Of a DNA stretch of 64,000 nucleotides, positions 9,607 through 19,534 are shown piece by piece. A model generated the notes under the pieces. The model searched no databases, was not told where the DNA came from, and worked only from the letters and a program-made list of their open reading frames with translations. Each line of letters opens with the position of its first letter. Position 1 is the first letter of the stretch. The translations under genes were made by a program, and so were the position numbers. The DNA is from Croceitalea rosinachiae (GTDB lineage: Bacteria > Bacteroidota > Bacteroidia > Flavobacteriales > Flavobacteriaceae): assembly GCF_031846445.1 (NCBI RefSeq), contig NZ_JAVRHR010000003.1, forward strand, positions 124,001 through 188,000, in the 5' to 3' direction.

Positions 9607-11112
9607 TTAGCGAATTACCTTTTTTAAAACGCCAAGTACACCTCGAATAAAGGTTGCACTGGTTAAAACCTTGACCACAGGGTTCATTCGAGTACTTTTT
9701 CTTGTTGAGGTTCGACGTGTTTTTGGCTTGGCTTTTTCTTTTTCCGCCTCTTTCTCTGCTTTTTCAATTTTTTCATTTAAAATTTCATAAGCACTTTCGC
9801 GGTCAATCTCATCATTGTATTTTTTGATAAGCTTTGATTGTCCTAAGGTTTCTTTTAGTTCTTTGTCCGTTAGCACATCCATTCTACTCATAGGTGCGCG
9901 TAACATGGTTGCTGCCAATGGGGTTGGACGCCCTTTTTCATCTAAGGCTGAAATTAATGCCTCTCCAATACCTAATGAGGTTAAAACTTCTTTGGTATCG
10001 TAAAATTCGGAATCCGGGTAATTCTCTGCAGTAAGTTTTATAGCCTTACGGTCTTTGGCAGTAAATGCTCTCAAAGCATGCTGGACTTTAAGCCCCAGTT
10101 GTGATAATACTGCATCAGGAACATCAGTAGGGTTTTGAGTAACAAAATAGAGTCCAATGCCTTTTGAGCGAATTAATTTTACAATGCTTTCTATTTGTTC
10201 TAATAAGGCTTTGCTTGCTTGACTAAAAATTAAATGAGCCTCATCAATAAATAAGATTAACTCTGGCCGGTCATTATCCCCTTGCTCCGGGAAAGTAGAA
10301 TAGATTTCTGCCAAAAGGCTTAGCATAAAAGTGGAAAACAGTTTTGGCTTGTCTTGAATATCTGTTAAGCGGATGATGTTGATGAAACCACGACCATTTT
10401 CATCTATTCGAACCAAATCTTCTACATCAAAAGATTTTTCTCCGAAAAACAAATCTGCTCCCTGTTGTTCTAGCTCAATAATCTTTCTGAGGATGGTGCC
10501 CGTAGAACTTGTTGAAATTCTACCGTAATCTTTTTGAAACTCTTTCTTTCCCTCACCAGTGGCATATTGTAAGACTTTTTTAAAATCTTTTAAATCCAAT
10601 AAAGGCAGCTTGTTATCATCACAATATTTGAAGACCACTGCAACAATACCCTCTTGGGTAACCGTTAAATCTAATATTCTTGATAGTAGAGTAGGTCCAA
10701 ACTCTGAAACAGTAGCACGAAGTCTAACTCCATTCTGCTCTGACAAAGACATGATTTCAACAGGAAAACCTTTTGCTTCAAAAGGAAGCCCTATAGCGTC
10801 GTGTCGTTCATCGATTTTTGGGTGACCGGGACTCGCTTTTGCAATACCACTTAAGTCTCCCTTTAAATCCATTAACAATACAGGAATACCTTTCTCTGAT
10901 AAGTTTTCAGCAATAACTTGAAGTGTTTTGGTTTTACCCGTACCGGTTGCACCAGCAATCAAACCATGCCTGTTTAGGGTTTTTAAAGGTACTTTGACAT
11001 AGGCATTTGTTACGGTTTCTCCATCAACCATTCCTGCGCCCATTGTAATGAAGTCACCTTTTGTGGTATACCCTTTTTCAATATGGGCAAAGAATTTTTC
11101 TTTATTGCTCAT
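9607..11112 (-). CDS. HerA-like/DUF853 (YjgR-type) ATPase
   Basis: Cytosolic P-loop ATPase of the HerA/FtsK superfamily. The start at 11112 (MSNKEKFF) is preferred over an upstream ATG because the family begins just before the MGAGMVDGE segment. Walker A is GATGTGKT (54-61), Walker B is LILFIDEAHLIF, and a later conserved segment is GLYFVTQNPTDVPD. The C-terminal 60 residues are Lys/Arg-rich (KAKPKTRRTSTRKSTR). Members are often annotated as helicases, but the biological role is unsettled. It is divergent from ridA. Confidence 0.92.
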   Translation of the reverse strand: MSNKEKFFAHIEKGYTTKGDFITMGAGMVDGETVTNAYVKVPLKTLNRHGLIAGATGTGKTKTLQVIAENLSEKGIPVLLMDLKGDLSGIAKASPGHPKIDERHDAIGLPFEAKGFPVEIMSLSEQNGVRLRATVSEFGPTLLSRILDLTVTQEGIVAVVFKYCDDNKLPLLDLKDFKKVLQYATGEGKKEFQKDYGRISTSSTGTILRKIIELEQQGADLFFGEKSFDVEDLVRIDENGRGFINIIRLTDIQDKPKLFSTFMLSLLAEIYSTFPEQGDNDRPELILFIDEAHLIFSQASKALLEQIESIVKLIRSKGIGLYFVTQNPTDVPDAVLSQLGLKVQHALRAFTAKDRKAIKLTAENYPDSEFYDTKEVLTSLGIGEALISALDEKGRPTPLAATMLRAPMSRMDVLTDKELKETLGQSKLIKKYNDEIDRESAYEILNEKIEKAEKEAEKEKAKPKTRRTSTRKSTRMNPVVKVLTSATFIRGVLGVLKKVIR

Positions 11113-11189
11113 TGCATTCAATTTCCGATAAAAATAGGGTAATTTGGTAGAAGACAAAAGATTCAAGACATTAGAAAAAATAGAATACA

Positions 11190-11642
11190 ATGAAAATTAA
11201 AACACAGTTGGCCATCGTATTATTTGCATACATGCTTGTTACTGGAGCACATGCGCAAGAGAAAACGGAAATTATATTTCATAAACCTGAAAACCCAGCT
11301 CGTGCTTCGGCTCCCTTTAGTGAAGCAGTGCAAGCAGGGAACCTTTTCTTTTTAGCAGGGCAAATAGGAATGGATAGAACAGTAGGTAAACTTGCCGAAG
11401 GTGGTATCAAAGGTGAGACGGAACAGGTAATCAAGAACATACAAGGGGTCTTGGAATACCATGGACTAAATTTGAACAATGTCGTCAAGTGTACCGTTAT
11501 ACTGAGCGATATTGATGATTTTAGAGACTTCAACTCAGTTTATGTTAAATACTTTAAAAAGAAACCGGCTCGAACGACCTTTGCCGCTGCCGGCTTAGCC
11601 GCGGGAGCTAAAATCGAAATAGATGTAATCGCGGTGAAGTAA
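11190..11642 (+). CDS. RidA/YjgF-family protein with an export signal
   Basis: 150 residues: an N-terminal signal peptide (AYMLVTGAHAQ) followed by a complete YjgF/YER057c/UK114 fold (FFLAGQIGMD, GETEQVIKNIQGVL, VVKCTVILSDIDDF, PARTTFAAAGLAAGAKIEIDVIAV). Cytosolic RidA hydrolyses reactive enamines and imines. Here the signal peptide suggests a periplasmic version, so the substrate may differ. The Arg (PARTTF) and terminal Glu (IEIDVIA) of the active site are present. Confidence 0.93.
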   Translation: MKIKTQLAIVLFAYMLVTGAHAQEKTEIIFHKPENPARASAPFSEAVQAGNLFFLAGQIGMDRTVGKLAEGGIKGETEQVIKNIQGVLEYHGLNLNNVVKCTVILSDIDDFRDFNSVYVKYFKKKPARTTFAAAGLAAGAKIEIDVIAVK

Positions 11643-11745
11643 AAAATATAGAACTCACCGAGTTTTTATCCAACTTAACAGTCAAACTTGTCAAACAGGT
11701 TTGGTTTTACGACCTTTTAAACTTGGTAATTGAAGGAGAAGAAAA

Positions 11746-14277
11746 TTGGAACAGCTAAAAATTCTTATTAGTTTTATTGTAAAGATTTTTGGCAGGCCTA
11801 TCCCACTGGTGCTTCTTTTCTTCAATTTTGTTAATGCTCAAGATAATAGCGCACCGGTAGTTACTGCAGAGGGGGACCAGTTATATTGCCCAGGTGCAAC
11901 GATACCGATAGTAACCGCATTTGATATCATAGATGTTGACGATATTGGAATTGACCAATTTTCTATTCAAATATCAGAAGGTTATCAGCGCGGTAGTGAT
12001 ATTTTAAGATTAGAGGGAACAAATTTGGGCGTTACGACTAGCTGGAATGACCGTGAAGGGAAATTAATATTTCGAGGAACAATCGGTGGACCAATTTTAT
12101 ATGCTGATTTAATACCTGCCGTGCAGAATGTGGTATTTGAAAGTTCATCTGATAATCCTACGGCAGAAAAGTTTTTTTCATTGACTGTGGGCAGTGCCAA
12201 CTACTTACCGCAGACAGACCATTATTATGAATATGTTCCTTTCGTAGGAATTTCTTGGGATGATGCAAGAATAGCAGCGGAGAACCGTATGTTTTTTGGA
12301 CTGCAAGGGTATTTGGCGACCATTACTTCGCAAGCTGAAGCACAATTATCAGGTGAACAGGCTTCTGGAACGGGTTGGATAGGAGGTTCAGATTCGGAAC
12401 AAGAAGGCGTGTGGCGTTGGATGACAGGGCCCGAAACAGGGGATGTTTTCTGGAATGGGGGAATTAATGGAACATCACCGAGCTTTGCTTTTTGGAATAC
12501 TGCAGAACCCAACAATTTTGGGGATGAAGATTATGTTCATATAACCGCTCCAGGTATCGGGATTCCAGGTTCGTGGAATGACCTAAGACTTACAGGAGAG
12601 CCAAGTGGCGATTATCAACCTAAGGGTTATGTGGTCGAATATGGTGGAACCCCTGGTGATCCAGTGATAAATCTTTCCGCAAGCGCGAAATTAACGACAC
12701 CTAAAATTGTAGAAACTTTCCCGAACGAAATTTGTGGACCAGGTACAACGACATTGGAAGCTCGTGGGTCTATTGGAGAATTGTTTTGGTTCGAAAGCGC
12801 ATCAGGTGGAGTTCCAATTGGTAGTGGTGAGGTTTTTGAAACTCCATGGTTGGTTCAAGATGAAACTTTTTATGTTTTGGCATCGGTTGATGGTTGCTTG
12901 AGCGGTCAAAGAACGGCAGTGCAAGCAATTGTGAAATTAATTCCAACAATCAATAATGGACTTACAATAACAAATTGCGATGAAGACGGTCTTTCAGACG
13001 GATTTACCAATTTTGATTTAACACAGTATTTGTCATTAATAAACTCTGATTTTACCAATTACACATTTACCTTTCATCTGACTTTGGATGATGCCGAAAA
13101 CGATACAAACCTTCAATCAGCTACAATGTTTAATAATAGCTTGGCTTTGGCCAATGAAGTTTTTTTTAGAATTGAAGGAACTGGTGATTATTGCTATACC
13201 ATTGGAAACTTGTTTTTAGAAGTATCAACAACCTCTTTTCCAACAGATTTTTTATTTGAACTTGAAACATGCGATATTGATGAAACTGATGGAATTGCAG
13301 TGTTTGATTTAGAGGTCGCAGAAGAATCGTTACGCGCTCAATTTCCTGCGGGTCAAAACTTGTCCGTTTCTTTTTTTAAATCAAATGATGATGCAATTTT
13401 AAAACAGAACGAAATTTTAAATACATCGTCCTATTTAAATACAACACCATTTTCAGAGATGTTATTTGTTAGGGTCGATGATGAGGAAACTGGCACTTGC
13501 TTTGGGGTCGGAGAACACCTTTTATTGAGCGTTCTACCCTTGCCAATTTTTCAACTTGAAAATGAATATGAATTTTGTACAGAAGATTTCGTACAGATAT
13601 CACCATTAAATCCTCAAGCTGAATATCAATATAGTTGGTTTAATTCAAATGATAAAATGATTGGTAACGGTTCAGAAATAAATATATCGGATGAAGGAAA
13701 TTATAGTGTTACTGCCATTAGTGCAAATGGGTGTAGTTCTGAGTTTGTTTTATTCACAGTAATAGAATCAGGACCACCAATTTTTTCATCTGAACTTATT
13801 GTTGTGAACAGTAATGAGCAAACCATTACTATACAAAATAACAATGGTGAACTAGGGCTTGGAAACTATGAGTATGCTTTGGACAGTCCCTTCGGACCTT
13901 ACCAGCTTGAACCAATTTTTGTGAATGTAGAACCTGGGCTGCATACGCTATATGCCGTTGACCTAAATGGTTGTGGCACGGATGAGTTTGAGGTTGGTAT
14001 AGTTGGTGTTCCAAAGTTTTTTACTCCAAATAACGATACTGTAAACGATGAAATGAAGGTCTTAGGAATTACCGAAAATTTTTATCAAAGTGGAAACTTG
14101 TTTATCTATGACCGCTATGGTAAGTTGTTGGCTCAAAAGAGCGCCTTAACTGGGAGTTGGGATGGTTTTTACAATGGAAGGTTATTGCCGCCATCAGACT
14201 ATTGGTATGTATTGGAGTTGGTCACTAGAGAAGGTTCATTAGAAAGAAGAAACGGACATTTTACTTTGAAACAATAA
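11746..14277 (+). CDS. T9SS type B-sorted C-type-lectin-like adhesin
   Basis: 843-residue secreted protein that starts at TTG, with AAGGAGAAG just upstream. The signal peptide ends near NAQ. Residues about 150-310 form a C-type-lectin-like domain (GWIGGSDSEQEGVWRW, then FAFWNTAEPNNFGDEDYVHI, and a GSWNDL motif). An Ig-like CGPGTTTLEARG segment and further beta domains follow. The last 85 residues are the gliding-motility/T9SS type B C-terminal domain (PKFFTPNNDTVND, IYDRYGKLL, WDGFYNG, PPSDYWYVLEL). It should be exported by PorSS/T9SS and displayed on or released from the surface. Sugar binding is an inference from the fold. Confidence 0.88.
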   Translation: MEQLKILISFIVKIFGRPIPLVLLFFNFVNAQDNSAPVVTAEGDQLYCPGATIPIVTAFDIIDVDDIGIDQFSIQISEGYQRGSDILRLEGTNLGVTTSWNDREGKLIFRGTIGGPILYADLIPAVQNVVFESSSDNPTAEKFFSLTVGSANYLPQTDHYYEYVPFVGISWDDARIAAENRMFFGLQGYLATITSQAEAQLSGEQASGTGWIGGSDSEQEGVWRWMTGPETGDVFWNGGINGTSPSFAFWNTAEPNNFGDEDYVHITAPGIGIPGSWNDLRLTGEPSGDYQPKGYVVEYGGTPGDPVINLSASAKLTTPKIVETFPNEICGPGTTTLEARGSIGELFWFESASGGVPIGSGEVFETPWLVQDETFYVLASVDGCLSGQRTAVQAIVKLIPTINNGLTITNCDEDGLSDGFTNFDLTQYLSLINSDFTNYTFTFHLTLDDAENDTNLQSATMFNNSLALANEVFFRIEGTGDYCYTIGNLFLEVSTTSFPTDFLFELETCDIDETDGIAVFDLEVAEESLRAQFPAGQNLSVSFFKSNDDAILKQNEILNTSSYLNTTPFSEMLFVRVDDEETGTCFGVGEHLLLSVLPLPIFQLENEYEFCTEDFVQISPLNPQAEYQYSWFNSNDKMIGNGSEINISDEGNYSVTAISANGCSSEFVLFTVIESGPPIFSSELIVVNSNEQTITIQNNNGELGLGNYEYALDSPFGPYQLEPIFVNVEPGLHTLYAVDLNGCGTDEFEVGIVGVPKFFTPNNDTVNDEMKVLGITENFYQSGNLFIYDRYGKLLAQKSALTGSWDGFYNGRLLPPSDYWYVLELVTREGSLERRNGHFTLKQ

Positions 14278-14279
14278 TT

Positions 14280-14311
14280 TTGAACTTTCGACACAGTTAG
14301 TTTTATCTTTG
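14280..14311 (+). promoter_or_regulatory. Bacteroidetes-type promoter for queE
   Basis: A TTG (14280-14282) and TATCTTTG (14304-14311) are separated by 21 bp and match the TTG/TAnnTTTG consensus. The ATG follows 4 bp after the -7 box, so the leader must be very short. Confidence 0.6.
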
Positions 14312-14315
14312 CAGC

Positions 14316-14948
14316 ATGGCTATAAAAGATGTAATGGGTTTGGTGGCTAAAGGCCATATGTTGCCTTTGATGGAGGAGTTCTATACCATACAAGGAGAGG
14401 GATTTCATAAAGGTACAGCTGCTTATTTTGTACGAATCGGTGGCTGTGACGTAGGTTGTCATTGGTGTGATGTAAAGAAGAGTTGGAATGCGGAAACCCA
14501 TCCGCCAACTAGTATTGAACAGATTGTGACTAATGCTGTCAAATATTCTGACACCATAGTCATAACCGGTGGTGAACCGTTAACATGGGACATGGGACCA
14601 CTTACCAATGCTTTGAAATCGCATAAACTAAACATCCATATTGAAACTTCAGGGGCTTACCCCTTGACCGGTATTTGGGATTGGATTTGCTTATCTCCAA
14701 AAAAAAACAAACTCCCTGTGGGTGATATTTATAACAAAGCCCATGAATTAAAAGTGATAGTGTACAATAAACATGATTTAAATTTTGCAGAAGAACAGGC
14801 TGCTCAGGTGGGTGAAAATTGTATTTTGTACTTGCAACCTGAATGGAGTGTACGGCAAAAGGTGACTCCTTTAATTGTAGACTACGTTATGCAAAACCCA
14901 AAATGGAAGGTCTCACTGCAAACCCATAAATATTTGAACATCCCTTAG
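14316..14948 (+). CDS. queE: 7-carboxy-7-deazaguanine synthase QueE
   Basis: Radical-SAM enzyme that makes the 7-deazaguanine core of queuosine from 6-carboxy-tetrahydropterin. It has 210 residues. The iron-sulfur motif is the Cys-x3-Cys-x2-Cys type in CDVGCHWC (about 46-53). TIQGEGFHKGTAAYFVRIGG precedes it and ITGGEPL follows. It ends 4 bp into the convergent metalloprotease gene. No other queuosine genes are in the window. Confidence 0.96.
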   Translation: MAIKDVMGLVAKGHMLPLMEEFYTIQGEGFHKGTAAYFVRIGGCDVGCHWCDVKKSWNAETHPPTSIEQIVTNAVKYSDTIVITGGEPLTWDMGPLTNALKSHKLNIHIETSGAYPLTGIWDWICLSPKKNKLPVGDIYNKAHELKVIVYNKHDLNFAEEQAAQVGENCILYLQPEWSVRQKVTPLIVDYVMQNPKWKVSLQTHKYLNIP

Positions 14949-15847
14949 CTCTCAGTACTTGGTCTACCTCCATTACTTTCTAAATCTAATCGGCATTCTG
15001 GGTCCAATCCGGGAGTAGCAGCATTGCCCCTAGAAACTTGAAGTTCCATTTGTTTTAATAATGCTTCACCATTTAAAGAGCATGAAGAATGTAAATGAGA
15101 TTTATTATGAATTGCGGAAAATGCTCTGTTCACTTGTCCAAATTCTAGCTCGGCTCGCATAAGGCATGGATCTACGTTGCAATGGTTTTCAGCTTCTGGA
15201 TCTTCGTGGTCATTTACGGGTACTGTTCCAAGGTTTACTAATCCAAATAAATGTCCAAATTCATGATTCAAAGTGGCTGTTTCAACATCTGCAGTGGTTA
15301 TTGTAAAACTACGGTCGGCTAATGTTTTTACAGTTTTTTCATAAATAATCATAGAGGTATTTCGGTAAACCGCGCCAACAGTAACTAAACCCTCATCAAG
15401 ATTATCACCTTCAGAAGGTGCGTCAGCGAAAAAGATATATATGGCCAATGTGGTTCCATCATTATACGCAGTTCTATTTTCTTGCTCTAAATCATCTATT
15501 TCTTCTAATGTCAATGATTCTTCGCCAGTTGCATCAATCTCTCTATATTCAATTTCTATATCAGTTTTAAAAGTATGCGTTCTTAAGTAGTCTTGAAAAT
15601 TGTTCATCGCTTCATCGGTTGGTCTAAACCCCGGTGCATAGGTAGCTTCAATTAATAATTTATCAAAACGTGCATTTGAAAGAATATCATTTGCAGAAGC
15701 ACCTGTAGCTAGTAGGTTTTGCGATTTGTCTACCTGAGTTGGCCCATCATCAGCAGGATCAGTAGGTTCATTGTCATTTGAACTACAAGCAATAAAAATC
15801 AAGGTTGAAATTGCTAAAAAATAGATACTTCTTTTATTCATTACCAA
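14945..15847 (-). CDS. Zinc metalloprotease lipoprotein (HExxHxxG)
   Basis: 300-residue lipoprotein: signal peptide with lipobox FIAC (Cys about 21) and an Asp/Pro-rich linker. The zinc site is NHEFGHLFGLVNLGT (about 195-208), with a third ligand perhaps in the later NHCNVDPCLM segment. Family members are annotated as membrane metalloproteases in Bacteroidetes. Substrate unknown. A possible disulfide pair is CNVDPC. Confidence 0.8.
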   Translation of the reverse strand: MVMNKRSIYFLAISTLIFIACSSNDNEPTDPADDGPTQVDKSQNLLATGASANDILSNARFDKLLIEATYAPGFRPTDEAMNNFQDYLRTHTFKTDIEIEYREIDATGEESLTLEEIDDLEQENRTAYNDGTTLAIYIFFADAPSEGDNLDEGLVTVGAVYRNTSMIIYEKTVKTLADRSFTITTADVETATLNHEFGHLFGLVNLGTVPVNDHEDPEAENHCNVDPCLMRAELEFGQVNRAFSAIHNKSHLHSSCSLNGEALLKQMELQVSRGNAATPGLDPECRLDLESNGGRPSTES

Positions 15848-15883
15848 TACTTTGTTAGATAAACGTTTTAATATATTAATCTA

Positions 15884-16594
15884 TTATGGTCTTAAGGTAA
15901 GTTTGGCTAAATAGTCGTAATGTTTACCCTCACTTACAAGCTCACAAGCAAACCTATGGTTTTGTGCATACTTTTTTAAATTCTCAAAATCTATATACAA
16001 CCAATGAAAAGGTTTTCCTTTCAAACCTTTATAACTCATCTGAAATTCAACTTCACCATAGTAATCTATAGTGTCAGGTATCCAATATCCACCATCATCG
16101 TCTTGTTCAAACATATAGATAATATTGCTTGAATCAAGAAGAATTTGACCTCTTGGCCGTAATAAGGATTTAAAATGATTCAAAAAGTTGCCCAACCTAT
16201 TTAAGTTGCCAACAATGCCAATACCATTCATTAATAGTAAAAGCGTATCAAATTTTGTTCCATAAAAATCCTGAATATTAGTACAAATTGTGTTTTGCAA
16301 GGCTCTAAGCTCGCAGACTCGTATGGCTCCTTTAGAAGAATCAAGAGCAGTAACATCAAAACCCTTTTCTTGTAAGTAAACACTATGACTGCCTGCTCCA
16401 CACCCAACATCTAAAATTTTTCCATAACAAAGACCTAATGCTCGTTGTTCTATTTTAGGCATGTCATTATATGCCCGAAACAAATATGGAACCGTAATCA
16501 TATCTTCTTCGCCTAAAGATGAGTACGTTATGATATCTTCGGAATAATTACCGTTTTGAAAATCCAGAAGTGCCTTTCCGATAATATCGCTCAT
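15884..16594 (-). CDS. Class I SAM-dependent methyltransferase
   Basis: 236-residue methyltransferase. SAM motif I is ILDVGCGAGSHSVYL (about 55), motif II is VTALDSSKGAI and motif III is FDTLLLLMNGIGI. The start at 16594 (MSDIIGKALLDFQ) is preferred; an upstream ATG at 16624 adds ten poorly supported residues. The acceptor cannot be read. It is divergent from the YkgJ-like gene. Confidence 0.88.
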   Translation of the reverse strand: MSDIIGKALLDFQNGNYSEDIITYSSLGEEDMITVPYLFRAYNDMPKIEQRALGLCYGKILDVGCGAGSHSVYLQEKGFDVTALDSSKGAIRVCELRALQNTICTNIQDFYGTKFDTLLLLMNGIGIVGNLNRLGNFLNHFKSLLRPRGQILLDSSNIIYMFEQDDDGGYWIPDTIDYYGEVEFQMSYKGLKGKPFHWLYIDFENLKKYAQNHRFACELVSEGKHYDYLAKLTLRP

Positions 16595-16631
16595 AAGTTT
16601 GATTATACCACAAAAATGTAACAATATTTTT

Positions 16632-16639
16632 TAGGTTTG
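16632..16639 (+). promoter_or_regulatory. Possible -7 promoter box for the YkgJ-like gene
   Basis: TAGGTTTG matches TAnnTTTG and lies 6 bp before the ATG. No convincing -33 TTG is seen at the usual spacing. Confidence 0.3.
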
Positions 16640-16645
16640 TAATGT

Positions 16646-17143
16646 ATGCTAGAGCAAATAAATGAATTGCCGAAGAAAGCGGCTAAAAAGCACCAAGAGA
16701 ATAAAAAATTCTTTGCAAAACTTAAAAAAAAGCCGCCTAAGAATTTAGACTATATCATGCAAGAATTGCATGAAAATGAATTTGAACAGACTGATTGTTT
16801 GCAATGTGCCAATTGTTGTAAAACTACAGGACCTCTTTTTACTAATATTGATATTGAGAGAATTGCGAAGTATTTTCGATTAAAGCCACAGCAGTTTATT
16901 GAAAAGTACTTGAAAGTTGATGAAGATCATGATTATATACTAAAAAAAGTACCATGCGTATTTTTAAGTACGAACAACTATTGTTCTATTTATGATGTGA
17001 GACCAAAAGCTTGTCGCGAATTTCCGCACACGGATAGAAAGAAGTTCCAGCAAATAAGCGATCTAACTTTGAAAAATGTTGCTATTTGTCCTGCAGCGTA
17101 CAACATTGTTGAAGAAATGAAGAGGAGAATAAAGTCGTATTAG
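16646..17143 (+). CDS. YkgJ-family Cys-cluster protein
   Basis: 165-residue protein of the zinc/iron-chelating cysteine-cluster family. Ligand candidates are CLQCANCC (about 51-58), then PCVFL and CSIYDVRPKACREFP. The N-terminus is a Lys-rich helix. Function is not established for the family. Confidence 0.9.
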   Translation: MLEQINELPKKAAKKHQENKKFFAKLKKKPPKNLDYIMQELHENEFEQTDCLQCANCCKTTGPLFTNIDIERIAKYFRLKPQQFIEKYLKVDEDHDYILKKVPCVFLSTNNYCSIYDVRPKACREFPHTDRKKFQQISDLTLKNVAICPAAYNIVEEMKRRIKSY

Positions 17144-17215
17144 TTAGAAATCACTTTTAAGTTTTCGTTTTTAATGGTCCAAATCTTTGAACGTGATTTT
17201 GTATTTTAGAAGACT

Positions 17216-18052
17216 ATGGAGCAGCTAATGAATTATTTTGAAACCATCCCCCCATTACATAGAAGTTTGATTTTGGTGGGCGGAATTACATTCTTTTGGA
17301 TTTTAGAAGGCATTGTTCCTCTTTTTAATGTTAAGTATAGAAAGTGGCGGCACGCATTGCCCAATTTCTTTTTTACCTTAAGTACAATAATTATCAACTT
17401 CCCTTTAGCATTTTTACTCTTAAAAACTTCTGATTGGACTATTGAAAACCAGTTTGGAGTTATCAATTGGTTGCCAGCAATGCCATTATGGTTATATGTT
17501 GTTTTAGGAGTAATGCTACTTGACTTAATTGGAGCTTATACAGCCCATTTGGTTGAGCATAAGGTAAAGCCGCTATGGATGGTGCATTTGGTGCATCACT
17601 CTGATCATAATGTAGATACTACAACTGCAAATAGACACCATCCGCTAGAAAGTCTTATTCGATATACTTTTACCTTAATTGGGGTTTTTGTAGTTGGAGC
17701 TCCAATTGGGGTTATTATGCTCTACCAGAGCCTTTCGGTAATCTTATCGCAATTTAATCACGCGAATATTAGGTTACCGCGAAAAGTGGATAAAGCTTTG
17801 AGCTGGATTATCATCTCCCCCGACATGCATAAGGTACACCATCATTTTGTATTGCCTTATACCGATTCAAATTATGGTAATATTTTCTCGATTTGGGACA
17901 GACTTTTTGGCACTTTTATGGAATTGGAACCTGATAAGATTACCTATGGTGTGGACACTTTCCCAGATGAAAAAGTGAACAGCAGTATTGTGGGCTTGTT
18001 AAAACAGCCTTTTCATAAATATCGAAAACCCACTACAGGCAATCATGACTAA
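17216..18052 (+). CDS. Sterol desaturase/fatty-acid hydroxylase family protein
   Basis: 278-residue membrane di-iron oxygenase with about four transmembrane helices. The His clusters are HLVEH (about 113), HLVHHSDHN (about 125) and HKVHHHF (about 205), which is the eight-His pattern of the superfamily. Substrate unknown: a lipid hydroxylase or desaturase is likely. It stands alone with 70-bp flanks. Confidence 0.92.
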   Translation: MEQLMNYFETIPPLHRSLILVGGITFFWILEGIVPLFNVKYRKWRHALPNFFFTLSTIIINFPLAFLLLKTSDWTIENQFGVINWLPAMPLWLYVVLGVMLLDLIGAYTAHLVEHKVKPLWMVHLVHHSDHNVDTTTANRHHPLESLIRYTFTLIGVFVVGAPIGVIMLYQSLSVILSQFNHANIRLPRKVDKALSWIIISPDMHKVHHHFVLPYTDSNYGNIFSIWDRLFGTFMELEPDKITYGVDTFPDEKVNSSIVGLLKQPFHKYRKPTTGNHD

Positions 18053-18144
18053 GTACTTTTTCTTTAATTTTTAAAGACTTGCATATGCGCTTTTAATAGG
18101 GCTTTAATTTTTTTTAGAAGGTATTATTGTGTATATTATCACAT

Positions 18145-18285
18145 ATGGATTTACCCTATGAGTTTTTTCAACTACTAGTGCCAATTATTCTGGTTGCGGC
18201 AGGGTTGGCCTTGGTCAGTTACATCACAAGAAATAGCAGGAATTTTAGAAGTAGCAGAAACAGAAAGGCAAGAAAACAGCTTTGA
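18145..18285 (+). CDS. 46-residue membrane protein
   Basis: Short reading frame with one transmembrane helix (residues about 9-27) and a strongly basic tail rich in Arg, Ser and Asn. It is convergent with the NamZ-like gene 16 bp away. The hydrophobic/basic architecture supports a real small protein. Function is unknown. Confidence 0.5.
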   Translation: MDLPYEFFQLLVPIILVAAGLALVSYITRNSRNFRSSRNRKARKQL

Positions 18286-18301
18286 CTTGCTAAGCCCGGC
18301 T

Positions 18302-19534
18302 TCAATCGTAGCGAAGATATTTCTTTCTAACTTCTTTAAAAGTTTCTAAATCAGCTTGCCAGGTTGCTTTTATTTCAGCTTCAGACATCCCTACTTCTAT
18401 TTGTTTTTGCAGTTTTTCAGTTCCAGCATGCTTTGTAAAACCATCGGTATTAAAAAACTTAGTTTTATCAGTACAGTTTTGATAAGCTTTGATTAGCCAT
18501 TGTAAAGAAACAACATTCAATTTTGAGTGATTGGACAAGTCTTCTCCAAAACATATTTTACCTTTTTCTTTAGGATATTTCGAGCCAAAATTGGGCTTGG
18601 GCACATAATTGAAATCATAAGCTATGCTGTCTAAAAATGAAGCGCCATAACGTTGAAATTGAAACTCAGTTCCGCGACCCGCATTTATATGGGTTCCCTC
18701 AAAAAGACCAAGACTAGGATACAGATTTATAGATTGGTCATTGGGTAAATTAGGGGAAGGTCGTATAGCAAATGAATAATCTGAATCATGTGTGTAATGC
18801 AACAAGGGTATTACGGTCAAATCGGCCTTATTCCCATCAGAGAGCCATCCTTCATTATTGATCATCTCAGCATATTCGCCAATAGTCATACCATAAACTA
18901 GTGGAATGGCCTGCATTCCCAAAAAGCTGGTATGCTCGGTCTCCATACTTGGACCATCTACATAATTTCCATTAGGATTAGGACGATCAAAGACCATTAC
19001 TGGTACTTTGGCCTCGGCACAAGCTTCCATAATCAATTGTAGTGTGGCTATATACGTGTAAAACCGAACTCCAACATCTTGAATGTCAAAAATTACAAGG
19101 TCGATGCCCTTTAGTTGTTCTGGCTTAGGTTTTTTGTTTTGTCCGTGAAGCGATACAATCGATAAGCCAGTCTTTGTATCTATGCCATCTTTTACGAATT
19201 CACCTGCATCAGCTTTGCCCCTAAATCCATGTTCTGGAGCAAAAATTTTTTTAATATTGACATCTAAAGACAAAAGGGAATCTATCAAATGGGTATAACC
19301 ATTTCTTTTGGATATGACGCTTGTTTGATTGGCAACAACAGCAATTTTCTTCCCTTCTAGTTTTGGTAAATATGTTTTTGTGCTATTAGCAGCTACGACG
19401 ATTTCCTTTTTAATATTCTTAGTATTTGATACTTCTTTTTTTTTGGAATTTAAACTTTGTTTCTGTGCACAACTAACAAAAGAAAAACATAGGCTTAAAA
19501 CCGTAACTTTGAAAATTGGGAAAATCGCCATCAA
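18302..19534 (-). CDS. namZ: DUF1343 (NamZ-like) exo-beta-N-acetylmuramidase, lipoprotein
   Basis: 410 residues with signal peptide and lipobox SFVSC (Cys about 22). Family motifs are the APEHGFRG segment, IFDIQDVGVRFYTYI (about 155), MVFDRPNPNGNYVDGP and LGLFEGTHINAGRGTE. NamZ enzymes release MurNAc from peptidoglycan fragments for cell-wall recycling, outside the cytoplasm. The start is one base from the divergent LolE-like permease start, so the promoters must lie inside each other's coding region. Confidence 0.9.
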   Translation of the reverse strand: MMAIFPIFKVTVLSLCFSFVSCAQKQSLNSKKKEVSNTKNIKKEIVVAANSTKTYLPKLEGKKIAVVANQTSVISKRNGYTHLIDSLLSLDVNIKKIFAPEHGFRGKADAGEFVKDGIDTKTGLSIVSLHGQNKKPKPEQLKGIDLVIFDIQDVGVRFYTYIATLQLIMEACAEAKVPVMVFDRPNPNGNYVDGPSMETEHTSFLGMQAIPLVYGMTIGEYAEMINNEGWLSDGNKADLTVIPLLHYTHDSDYSFAIRPSPNLPNDQSINLYPSLGLFEGTHINAGRGTEFQFQRYGASFLDSIAYDFNYVPKPNFGSKYPKEKGKICFGEDLSNHSKLNVVSLQWLIKAYQNCTDKTKFFNTDGFTKHAGTEKLQKQIEVGMSEAEIKATWQADLETFKEVRKKYLRYD